10,992 bases of DNA, taken from assembly GCF_002432125.1 (NCBI RefSeq), contig NZ_DJFS01000030.1, positions 2,792 through 13,783 on the forward strand, written 5' to 3'. Of the stretch, positions 1 to 6,686 are shown in pieces (positions within the stretch are counted from its first letter, which is position 1; the number at the start of each line of letters is the position of its first letter). Source of the DNA: Brevundimonas sp. UBA5866. GTDB taxonomy: Bacteria > Pseudomonadota > Alphaproteobacteria > Caulobacterales > Caulobacteraceae. The translations under genes and the position numbers were made by a program. Under the pieces are notes generated by a model that worked only from the letters and a program-made list of their open reading frames with translations, was not told the origin of the DNA and made no database searches.

Positions 1-2034
1 ACGCCCCAGGGCACGCCCCTGGTGGCCGTGGGCAGGGGCGTGACCGCCACCGAAGGCATCCTGCTGAACGAAGACCGTCTGAACCTCGGGCGCAGGCTGG
101 CCGATGGGCGTCTGCTGGCCGTTTCGGTCCCCGTGCCGGAGCCTTCGCCCACAGTGCATCAGGGCCGGATCGAGGCGCGCGTCGCCTCGCAGCTGGCACC
201 GGCCCTGTTCGGCACGGCACAGGGCGTCATCCTTCCCGACCCGCAGGGCTTTGACCGTGTGACGGTGGCGCTGGCCGTCGGCGATAGCGGGCTGGCCGTC
301 ATGGCCGACCGCCCGGCCCGCTCCCTCTTGGACCGCTGGCGTGACGATGCCCGTCTGCTGGTCATTCCGTTGTGCATCGGGGTGGCGCTACTGCTGTTTC
401 TGGCTTTGCAGACCTTCAGGCAGGAGCGGCGCGGGCGCGAATGGGCCGAGACAGAGCGCCGCTTCCGTGTTGCGGTAGAGGCCGCCCGTTGCGGCGTTTG
501 GGACTGGGATCTGCAAAAGGGCGCGATCATCCTGTCCGACTATATGGCCGAGTTGTTCGAGGTGCCGCCCGGCACGGTACTGGGCCATGTGGATATGATC
601 GACCGTATCCATCCCCACTATCGCGATGCATTTGTCGCGGCACTCGCCGAGGCGCGGATATCGGGGCATTTCGATCTGGCCTTCCCCATCCCGCTGCGGA
701 ACGGCGGCGTGCGCTGGGTCGATGTACGGGGTCGGTCGCGCCTGCCGCAGAGACAGGGCGAGTTCACCCAGTTGATGGGCATTGCGCTGGACATTACCGA
801 GGCGCGCCGCATCAAGGCCGCGGCGCAGGCCGCGGAAAGCCGCCTGATCGACGGGATCCAGAGCGTATCGGATGCCTTTGTGCTCTTTGACCGTCAGGGC
901 CGCCTGGTCATGTGGAACCAGGCGTTCCAGGATGCTTTTGACTTCCCCAAGGCCGCCCTGTATCGCGGCGCTCTGAAGAACGATCTGAACCGCATTGCGG
1001 CGCAGGCGATCCGCTCGGAGCATCGCAGCGAACAGCGCCGCGCGGGCGTACGCGAGGTCGAGCTGAAAGACGGGCGCTGGCTACAGATGACCGAGCGCTT
1101 CACAGGCGACGGCGGCACTGTCGTCATTGCAGCCGATGTGACCCTGATCCGCCAGCAGGAAGCCGAACGCCGCCTTGCGGCCGAGGAGCTCCAGCGCACG
1201 GTCAATGAACTGGAGCGCAGCCGCGCCTCCCTGGCGACGCTGGCGACCGAATATGAGGCCGCCATGACCCGCGCCGAGGCGGCCAGCCAGTCCAAGTCGG
1301 AGTTTCTGGCCAATATGAGCCACGAACTGCGCACGCCGCTGAATGCCATCAACGGCTTCTCGGAAATCATGGCCAAGGAGATGTTCGGTCCGCTGGGGGA
1401 TCGCCGCTACAAGGGCTATGCCACCGACATCCATAACTCGGGCAAGCATCTTCTGAGCCTGATCAATGACATCCTCGACATGGCCAAGATCGAGGCGGGC
1501 AAGCTGAACCTCTATTATGAGCGTACCGATCTGGCCGCCCTGGGGCGCGATGTCGTGCATCTGATGCGTGGGCGCGCCGAGGAGGCGGGTCTGGCGCTGG
1601 CAATGGATGCCCCCGAAGTGGTCGAGGCCGAGATCGACATGCGTGGCATGAAGCAGGTGCTGCTCAACCTCGTGTCCAACGCTATCAAATTCACACCGCG
1701 CGCCGGCAGGGTCATGCTGGAGCTGACCCCGCTGATCGAACGCCCCGGCATGGTGCGGGTGGCTGTGCGCGATACCGGTATCGGCATCGCCGCCGAGGAT
1801 ATCAAACGTCTGGCCCAGCCCTTCGTACAGGTCGAGAACCAGCATGCCAAAACAACCCAGGGCACAGGCCTGGGACTGGCGCTGACGAAGTCGCTGATCG
1901 AGATGCACGGCTCGGAAATGGTGATCGACAGCGAACTGGGACGCGGCACCACCGTATGGTTCGACATCCCCGTCAAATCAGTGCGCCAGTCCAATACGGC
2001 GCAGCCACAGCCACGGATTCACACCGCGGCCTGA
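1..2034 (+). CDS. pleC: PleC/DivJ-type PAS sensor histidine kinase (5' truncated)
   Basis: This is the C-terminal part of a hybrid-free membrane histidine kinase. The frame is open from base 1, so the gene starts outside the window and the GTG at 22 is not a convincing start. In codons counted from base 1, an extracytoplasmic stretch leads to a TM segment at about 120-140. Two PAS domains follow (about 153-270 and 280-395), then a charged coiled coil (about 395-430). The HisKA box NMSHELRTPLN has its phospho-accepting His at codon 441 and carries the HExxT pattern of kinases that are also phosphatases. The HATPase domain shows an N box (Asn about 560), G1 DTGIGI (bases 1771-1788) and G2 GTGLGLAL (1861-1884). 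The block around HisKA, with MFGPLG and RYKGY, resembles PleC, which controls DivK/PleD in the Caulobacter polar cell cycle. The symbol rests on recalled similarity; DivJ or another PdhS-family kinase is possible. Kinase identity is near certain. Confidence 0.9.
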   Translation, partial: TPQGTPLVAVGRGVTATEGILLNEDRLNLGRRLADGRLLAVSVPVPEPSPTVHQGRIEARVASQLAPALFGTAQGVILPDPQGFDRVTVALAVGDSGLAVMADRPARSLLDRWRDDARLLVIPLCIGVALLLFLALQTFRQERRGREWAETERRFRVAVEAARCGVWDWDLQKGAIILSDYMAELFEVPPGTVLGHVDMIDRIHPHYRDAFVAALAEARISGHFDLAFPIPLRNGGVRWVDVRGRSRLPQRQGEFTQLMGIALDITEARRIKAAAQAAESRLIDGIQSVSDAFVLFDRQGRLVMWNQAFQDAFDFPKAALYRGALKNDLNRIAAQAIRSEHRSEQRRAGVREVELKDGRWLQMTERFTGDGGTVVIAADVTLIRQQEAERRLAAEELQRTVNELERSRASLATLATEYEAAMTRAEAASQSKSEFLANMSHELRTPLNAINGFSEIMAKEMFGPLGDRRYKGYATDIHNSGKHLLSLINDILDMAKIEAGKLNLYYERTDLAALGRDVVHLMRGRAEEAGLALAMDAPEVVEAEIDMRGMKQVLLNLVSNAIKFTPRAGRVMLELTPLIERPGMVRVAVRDTGIGIAAEDIKRLAQPFVQVENQHAKTTQGTGLGLALTKSLIEMHGSEMVIDSELGRGTTVWFDIPVKSVRQSNTAQPQPRIHTAA

Positions 2035-2044
2035 TAACTGTGAT

Positions 2045-2539
2045 CTATTTCGTCTGAACGTTCGTATCGGTCTTGGATTTGGACGAATGCGGACGATGAC
2101 GCGACAAGATACGAGCCAGAGCCTTGCGATCATCCGGCTGAAGACCGGACAGAAGATCGACCGCGCCTGTTTCCAGACGCGCACGTCCACGCATTTCGGC
2201 AATGCGGGACTGTTCCAGAAGCACATTGACCCGCGACGGGTCATAGTCATCGGAGGTCGTGATCGTAATGGCCTCGCGGCGGGCCGTGCGGGCAGCCTCG
2301 AAATCCGGACGCGCGGTCAGCGCCAGTTCACGCAGACTGGCCTTCAGCGGCTCGGCCACCTCGGCCGGGCGGGTGTTGACCAGTTCCATCACCGTTTCAC
2401 TGCGGCTGGTCCGGACAGTCTCTTCGGCCTGGGACGCGTTCCTAGTCTTGATCCAGACAGCCGTACCGCCCGCAACCAAAAACACATTGAGCGCAGCCGA
2501 GACAGCAAGGGCAATTTTAAGCGAACGCGCAGCCATCAT
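2045..2539 (-). CDS. Membrane-anchored periplasmic protein, Metal_resist/CpxP-like putative sensor
   Basis: A 164-residue protein starting at ATG 2539 (a second ATG follows at once, at 2536). The start overlaps the stop of the upstream putative anti-sigma gene as ATGA, so the two are probably translationally coupled. One hydrophobic segment at residues about 6-29 anchors it, leaving a helical, charged periplasmic domain. That domain has the size and style of the heavy-metal-resistance/periplasmic metal sensor family (CnrX, ZraP, Spy, CpxP relatives), including a late segment around LQPDDRKALARIL that recalls the family's LTPEQR-type helix. The helical core has no Cys and no His; the only two His lie in the basic tail (SRHRPH). 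Metal binding in the CnrX manner is therefore doubtful. Its place after a sigma factor and a one-TM partner suggests that it modulates anti-sigma activity in response to an envelope signal. The family assignment is by appearance only. Confidence 0.75.
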   Translation of the reverse strand: MMAARSLKIALAVSAALNVFLVAGGTAVWIKTRNASQAEETVRTSRSETVMELVNTRPAEVAEPLKASLRELALTARPDFEAARTARREAITITTSDDYDPSRVNVLLEQSRIAEMRGRARLETGAVDLLSGLQPDDRKALARILSRHRPHSSKSKTDTNVQTK

Positions 2540-2982
2540 CGGTTCAAGTCCAATGCGGCCATTTCCACGCCCAGCAGGTCGGTATCATCGGCCCCCTGCA
2601 GGCTGGCCTGATAGAAGACGGTATCGGCACGCATGGGCGCAGACAATTGGTGGGCGATAACCATACCCAGCGCGGCTCCCGCCACGGCGGTCGCAGCCAC
2701 GCCCGCCCCCGACCACAGCGTCCACAAGGCGCGGCGTACGCGACGGGCGCGATGGCCCGCACTGGCAGCAGACGCGATAATCTGGTCACGCAGCTGTGCC
2801 GACGGCGACAGGACAGGCAAACGGATCATGTCGTCCAGAGCCTCGGCCTGTGCCCAGGCGACAGCGAGCTTTGCATCGGAGGCCAGAGCGTATCGTCCGG
2901 CCTCGCGCTCGACGGCGGGCCAGCGCGCGAAGTCTGCGCCATAGGCATCAAGAAGGTACTCAAATCGTTCTTTGGTCATCAT
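2536..2982 (-). CDS. Putative single-pass anti-sigma factor
   Basis: A 148-residue protein. I place the start at ATG 2982 (another ATG at 2979) because it follows the sigma stop by 4 nt and sits behind a strong purine run, GGAGGGGGAA (3000-2991), which overlaps the last sigma codons. A longer reading back to 3030 only adds out-of-frame sigma sequence. The N-terminal region, about 85 residues with ERFEYLLDAYGADFARWP, is helical and should be cytoplasmic. Next comes a basic patch (HRARRVRRALW) and one TM helix at about residues 90-112 (GAGVAATAVAGAALGMVIA), then a short periplasmic tail. This cytoplasmic-TM-periplasmic layout next to an ECF sigma gene is what one expects of an anti-sigma factor. 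There is no HxxxCxxC zinc motif, and the protein contains no Cys, so it is not a ZAS-type redox sensor. The function is inferred from position and topology; I recognise no named family member. Confidence 0.72.
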   Translation of the reverse strand: MMTKERFEYLLDAYGADFARWPAVEREAGRYALASDAKLAVAWAQAEALDDMIRLPVLSPSAQLRDQIIASAASAGHRARRVRRALWTLWSGAGVAATAVAGAALGMVIAHQLSAPMRADTVFYQASLQGADDTDLLGVEMAALDLNR

Positions 2983-2986
2983 GATC

Positions 2987-3562
2987 TCAGTTCCCCCTCC
3001 GATTGATACGGGGCCGCGAGGCCAAATCACTCAATGATGTGCGCAATGTCCGCCGCGCACGTGACAACAGGCTCTCCAAAGCTTCGACGCTGATCCCCAT
3101 CAGCTGCGCCGCTTCGATATTGCCCAACTCCTGATAGTGGCACAGTACAATGGCCTCGCGCTGGCGCTGGGGTAGGCGCATCAGAACCTGCTGGACCCGT
3201 TGCCCCGTTTCCGCAGCCAGAATGCCGCGATCGGGCGCCGGACCTTCGTCCACCATATCCGGCACCGTCTCAACCGGGGTTTCCCGACGGCGGCGCAAAC
3301 GATCATAGCAAAGGTTCAGCGCGACACGGTATAGCCATGTGTCGAATCTGGCCTGCCCCGGTTTCCATTTCCCGGCCTGTTTCCAGATCCGCAACATGGC
3401 TTCCTGCGCGACATCCTCGGCCTCGACCGGATCGCCCAGCAAACGGGCGGCCATGTTAAGGATGCGGGGCAGCTTGCGCGCCACCATAGCCTGAATGGCT
3501 ACAGGTTCCCCCTTGGCCACACGGCTCAGCAGCTCTTCGTCTGGATCTTCGATCCGTGCCAA
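2987..3562 (-). CDS. ECF-type sigma-70 family RNA polymerase sigma factor
   Basis: A two-domain sigma factor of about 191 residues. Region 2 runs over residues about 25-92, with the core-binding LGDPVEAEDVAQEAMLRIWK and the -10-recognition stretch FDTWLYRVALNLCYDRLRRRR. Region 4 runs over about 128-180, with LPQRQREAIVLCHYQELG, a helix-turn-helix (NIEAAQLMGISVEALESLLSRAR) and a basic end. There is no region 1.1 or 3, as usual for ECF factors. The start is uncertain. I chose TTG 3562, giving MARIEDPDEELLSRV, because sigma-like sequence begins there. Alternatives in frame are GTG 3625, ATG 3700 and TTG 3712; the residues they add are not sigma-like and are encoded by a stretch full of inverted repeats. 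None of the starts has a strong Shine-Dalgarno. It is followed at 4 nt by the putative anti-sigma gene, so it probably directs transcription of its own operon under that factor's control. Confidence 0.88.
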   Translation of the reverse strand: MARIEDPDEELLSRVAKGEPVAIQAMVARKLPRILNMAARLLGDPVEAEDVAQEAMLRIWKQAGKWKPGQARFDTWLYRVALNLCYDRLRRRRETPVETVPDMVDEGPAPDRGILAAETGQRVQQVLMRLPQRQREAIVLCHYQELGNIEAAQLMGISVEALESLLSRARRTLRTSLSDLASRPRINRRGN

Positions 3563-3591
3563 GTTTGTTACGTGCCTGTGTGGAGATAGAA

Positions 3592-3608
3592 CACAGCCCA
3601 AGGCTGTG
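3592..3608. repeat. Perfect inverted repeat 7-3-7 (first of a tandem pair)
   Basis: Reads CACAGCC-CAA-GGCTGTG, a perfect 7-bp stem around 3 nt. It lies about 30 nt upstream of the preferred sigma start. It could be an operator for a dimeric regulator or an RNA hairpin in the leader. Confidence 0.8.
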
Positions 3609-3611
3609 CGT

Positions 3612-3628
3612 AAGGTGAAAGTCACCTT
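3612..3628. repeat. Perfect inverted repeat 7-3-7 (second of a tandem pair)
   Basis: Reads AAGGTGA-AAG-TCACCTT. It is 3 nt from the previous repeat, with centres exactly 20 bp apart, so both would face the same side of the helix. The arm sequences of the two repeats differ. Confidence 0.8.
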
Positions 3629-3729
3629 TGCCGCACAAACAGGCGTGCGCCAAGGGGCCGCTGGGGCCAACCGGCCACATTGTTCCCACGTCGACACCAT
3701 CACCTGACCCAAACACCTGTTCCGAGCTG

Positions 3730-3741
3730 AACCTTAAGGTT
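3730..3741. repeat. 12-bp perfect palindrome AACCTTAAGGTT
   Basis: A perfect, uninterrupted palindrome between the glnE stop and the possible sigma starts. Its spacing and AT-rich centre suit an operator better than a hairpin. It has no known match that I can name. Confidence 0.7.
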
Positions 3742-3782
3742 ACACGCGGCTATCGGTGTTTTCCGTCGATGGGGCTGACCGC

Positions 3783-6686
3783 CTAGCGGTTATCCACGTC
3801 GGCCGGGGCCGGAAGCACGGCTTCAAAAGCCTGCCGTGCGGACTGGCGTATATCGCTCAAACTGGCTTTCAGGGCCTCGAAGTCGGGTTCCTGGGCCGAG
3901 ACGGCCAAGCGCCGCTGGAAGCCCGCAGGCTCCTGATCCGGGTCACCGCGACCGTCAAAGGCACAGGCCATGATCTGGGCCAGATGCTGATGGTAGATCC
4001 ACGAACGCGCCAGTACGGGATCGTCGCACAGAGCCTCGACCGTAGACACCGTCAGCGGCCTGCCCTGTGCGGCATTCATCAGTTGGCGGTACTGGCCGAC
4101 AAACTCGGCATCGACCTGTGCGCCGGCGGTCAGCTTCATGTCCCAGAACCCTTTGGGGCGGCGCTCGCGGTCCATAAGGTCGCGCATACGCCGCACATCG
4201 GCGGCAACATCCACACCCGGCCGCGGACGGCGCAGCACCGCCTCAAGCGTATCGGACACCTGGCGGGCGAAACTGTCGCTGGTGGCCCAAACCACACGCG
4301 CACGCGTCAGGGCCATGAACTCCCACGTGTCCGCTTCCTGCGCATAGTAGTCGACAAAGGTGTTCAGCCTGACCGACACCGGCCCCTTGGAGCCCGTGGG
4401 CCGCAGCCGCATGTCCACCTCATACAGACCGCCCTCTGCCGTATGCGCGGACAGGGCCGCGATCAGGCGTTGGGTAAAGCGGCCAAAGAAGGTTTCAGCC
4501 CCCCACCCCTTGCCCTCTGTCATGGCATCGGCAGGTGCGTTGTAGATGGTCATCAGGTCTAGGTCGGAACTGGCCGTCATCTCGCGCGATCCGGCCTTGC
4601 CCAGCGCCACGACGGCCACCTCTCCGCCGATCAGCCGTCCACCCATGCGTTCGGCCTCGGCCAGAGCCGCAGGCGACAGGGCCCGCATACAGCCATCGGC
4701 CAGCGAGGTATTGGTCAGCCCCGCCTGAATGGCAGAGGTACGCCCCGTGATCACATTCATTCCGATACGGAAGGCTTGCTCGCGGTGAAGTCGGCGCACC
4801 ACATTCATGGTGCTTTCGAAATCCTCGGCCTCTGCGGCCTCGGCAATCAACTGGTCCACGACGCCCGTATCTTCGCCCAGCGGGATCAGGAAGCGCGCAT
4901 CCAGCACACCGTCCAGCGCCTGTGGCTGTCGTCCCAGGATGCGGGCCAGACGCGGGGCAAAGGCCATCACCCCCACCACCATCTCGAACAGACGCGGCTG
5001 GTTCAGGAACAGAGCCTGCACCTGCACACCCGCCTTCAATCCCGAAAAGAAGGTGGCAAAGCGCCTGAAGGCAGCATCGGGCGCTCCGGTGGCCGCCACC
5101 GCCTCCAGCAGGCGCGGTGCCAGACGGGTGAACAGTTCACGCCCGCGTGCGGTCCGGGTGGCGTTGATGTGGCCGTGGTGCCAGTTGCGGATGGTCTCCG
5201 ACACGCTGGCCGGCTCGGTAAAGCCCATGCGGGACAGTGTTTCCAGCGTGCCCGGATCGTTCTCCACCCCGGTAAAGACCAGGCTGCCGAACTCCGACGA
5301 CAGCTGCTCGCCGTCATCGAACAGTTCGCCATAGATCCGGTTGACGCTGACCAGCAGTTGCTCGATGCGGGTATCGAACTCGACAAGATCGTCCTCGCCG
5401 TACAGGGCGGCCACCTTGGCGCGGGTTTCGTCGTCTACCGGCAGGGCGTGGGTCTGTTCGTCCTGAAGCATCTGAACGCGATGCTCCAGATCACGCAGGA
5501 CCCTATAGGCCGCCGCCAGCTGGCTGCAGGTTTCGGGGGTGATGTGCCCCGCATCGGCCAAGGCCTGAAGTGCGTCCAGTGTGCGCGGCGAACGCAGCGC
5601 AGGATTTCGACCGCCAAGGATCAACTGTTGCGTCTGGACAAAGAACTCGATCTCGCGAATACCGCCGCGGCCAAGTTTCAGGTTCGCACCCGCCGCCTCC
5701 AGACCCTCTCCGGTTTTGTAGGTGTGGATCTGTTTCTTGATCGACTGGATATCCAGCACGGCCTGGTAATCGAGACTGCGCCGCCAGATGAAGGGTTTCA
5801 GCGCATCGAGAAAGGCATTGCCAGCCGCCATATCACCCGCACAGACCCGTGCCTTGATAAAGGCTGCGCGTTCCCAGTTCTGGCCGACGCTCTCATAATA
5901 GGTCAGCGCCATCGGGGCAGCGACCACGGGCGGCGTCGATGACGGGTCCGGGCGCAATCTCAGATCGACACGGAAGACATAGCCGTCCGCCGTCCGCTCG
6001 GTCAGCAGGGTGGCCAGACCCTGCGCCAGACGGTTGCAGAAGTTCTGCACCTCGACGCTATCGTCCAGAACCTCCGACAGGACTTCCGGCTCATAGAACA
6101 GGCTGAGATCGATGTCCGAGGAATAGTTCAGCTCGAAAGCGCCGCCCTTGCCCATCGCCAGCACGAACAGGCCGGGCACGGGTCCGCCCGGATCGTCCGG
6201 CGGGGACAGAAGTTTTCCACGCCGACGCCAGTCTGACGCCGCCGAGCGCAGCGCAGCCTGGGCCGCCGCATCGGCGAAGCGGGCAATCGCGCCCGTCACC
6301 TCATCCAGCGTCCATGCCCCGCCCAGATCGGACAGGGCCGTCAACAAATGCAGCTCCGCCTTGAGCAGACGCAGCGGAGACTTGGTTTCGTCTGGCGGGC
6401 CATCCAGTGACCGGGTTTCGTGCAGCAGCTCCTCAAGCCTCTGGTCCGGCGAGCGTGTCAGCACACGATGCAGAATGTCCGGCCATCTGCGGGCAATGCC
6501 GCCCAGATAGGGCGAAGCGGCAAAGACGGGAGCCAGCGACGGCCACGCCATATCCAGCCCCTCACGCCAGCCCCCCTCGTCCGCCGCTTCGGACAAACGC
6601 TCATAAAGGCGTTCGGCGGCGTCCTGATCGCTGACCGGCCCGCACGGGCTGATACGCTCGATCAGTCGGAGAGATTTTTCAGTCAT
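3783..6686 (-). CDS. glnE: Bifunctional glutamine synthetase adenylyltransferase/deadenylyltransferase
   Basis: A full-length GlnE of 967 residues (the family is usually about 940-1000). It adds AMP to, or phosphorolytically removes AMP from, a Tyr of each glutamine synthetase subunit in the cytoplasm, under control of PII and glutamine, and so sets nitrogen assimilation. Two nucleotidyltransferase halves are visible. The N-terminal (deadenylylase) half has GKGGAFELNYSSDIDL with metal-binding Asp191 and Asp193. The C-terminal (adenylylase) half has GKAGSREMTASSDLDL with Asp708 and Asp710. Each half carries its following helical signature (for example KLGRGGIREIEFFVQ and the MDRERRPKGFWDMKL region). 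ATG 6686 is chosen because it overlaps the TGA of the upstream histidine kinase as ATGA, giving translational coupling. There is no sign of frameshift or decay. Long open frames on the opposite strand across this gene are GC-rich shadows. Confidence 0.98.
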   Translation of the reverse strand: MTEKSLRLIERISPCGPVSDQDAAERLYERLSEAADEGGWREGLDMAWPSLAPVFAASPYLGGIARRWPDILHRVLTRSPDQRLEELLHETRSLDGPPDETKSPLRLLKAELHLLTALSDLGGAWTLDEVTGAIARFADAAAQAALRSAASDWRRRGKLLSPPDDPGGPVPGLFVLAMGKGGAFELNYSSDIDLSLFYEPEVLSEVLDDSVEVQNFCNRLAQGLATLLTERTADGYVFRVDLRLRPDPSSTPPVVAAPMALTYYESVGQNWERAAFIKARVCAGDMAAGNAFLDALKPFIWRRSLDYQAVLDIQSIKKQIHTYKTGEGLEAAGANLKLGRGGIREIEFFVQTQQLILGGRNPALRSPRTLDALQALADAGHITPETCSQLAAAYRVLRDLEHRVQMLQDEQTHALPVDDETRAKVAALYGEDDLVEFDTRIEQLLVSVNRIYGELFDDGEQLSSEFGSLVFTGVENDPGTLETLSRMGFTEPASVSETIRNWHHGHINATRTARGRELFTRLAPRLLEAVAATGAPDAAFRRFATFFSGLKAGVQVQALFLNQPRLFEMVVGVMAFAPRLARILGRQPQALDGVLDARFLIPLGEDTGVVDQLIAEAAEAEDFESTMNVVRRLHREQAFRIGMNVITGRTSAIQAGLTNTSLADGCMRALSPAALAEAERMGGRLIGGEVAVVALGKAGSREMTASSDLDLMTIYNAPADAMTEGKGWGAETFFGRFTQRLIAALSAHTAEGGLYEVDMRLRPTGSKGPVSVRLNTFVDYYAQEADTWEFMALTRARVVWATSDSFARQVSDTLEAVLRRPRPGVDVAADVRRMRDLMDRERRPKGFWDMKLTAGAQVDAEFVGQYRQLMNAAQGRPLTVSTVEALCDDPVLARSWIYHQHLAQIMACAFDGRGDPDQEPAGFQRRLAVSAQEPDFEALKASLSDIRQSARQAFEAVLPAPADVDNR

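Larger units (their letters stand above)
3563..3782. promoter_or_regulatory. Leader/intergenic region between glnE and the sigma gene
   Basis: A 220-bp stretch that I regard as non-coding, although weak upstream sigma starts would make part of it coding. It holds two adjacent perfect 7-3-7 inverted repeats (3592-3608 and 3612-3628), a small GGCC-AACC-GGCC repeat (3665-3676), and a 12-bp palindrome (3730-3741). A 5-3-5 repeat across the glnE stop (3778-3790) enters its right end. GGAAC motifs occur on the minus strand (for instance near 3722-3718 and 3687-3683), as in ECF -35 elements, but I could not pair either with a convincing -10 at the right distance. A promoter for the sigma operon in here is likely but is not located. 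No stem is followed by a T run, so I call no intrinsic terminator for glnE. Confidence 0.5.

Noticed and set aside
2633..3006. Plus-strand open frames opposite the putative anti-sigma gene
   Set aside because: No recognisable domain; the minus-strand reading has a Shine-Dalgarno, a TM helix and operon spacing.
3683..3722. ECF sigma promoter from the GGAAC motifs before the sigma gene
   Set aside because: No fitting -10 (CGTT or GTT type) at the needed spacing from either copy, so not called as a promoter.
3778..3790. Intrinsic terminator at the end of glnE (ACCGC-CTA-GCGGT)
   Set aside because: Only a 5-bp stem across the stop codon and no T run follows on the minus strand.
3756..5942. Long plus-strand open frames (3756-4562 and 4776-5942) opposite glnE
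   Set aside because: They are antisense to an intact, conserved glnE, their proteins look like no family and are rich in Arg, Gln, His and Gly, and high GC makes such frames common.
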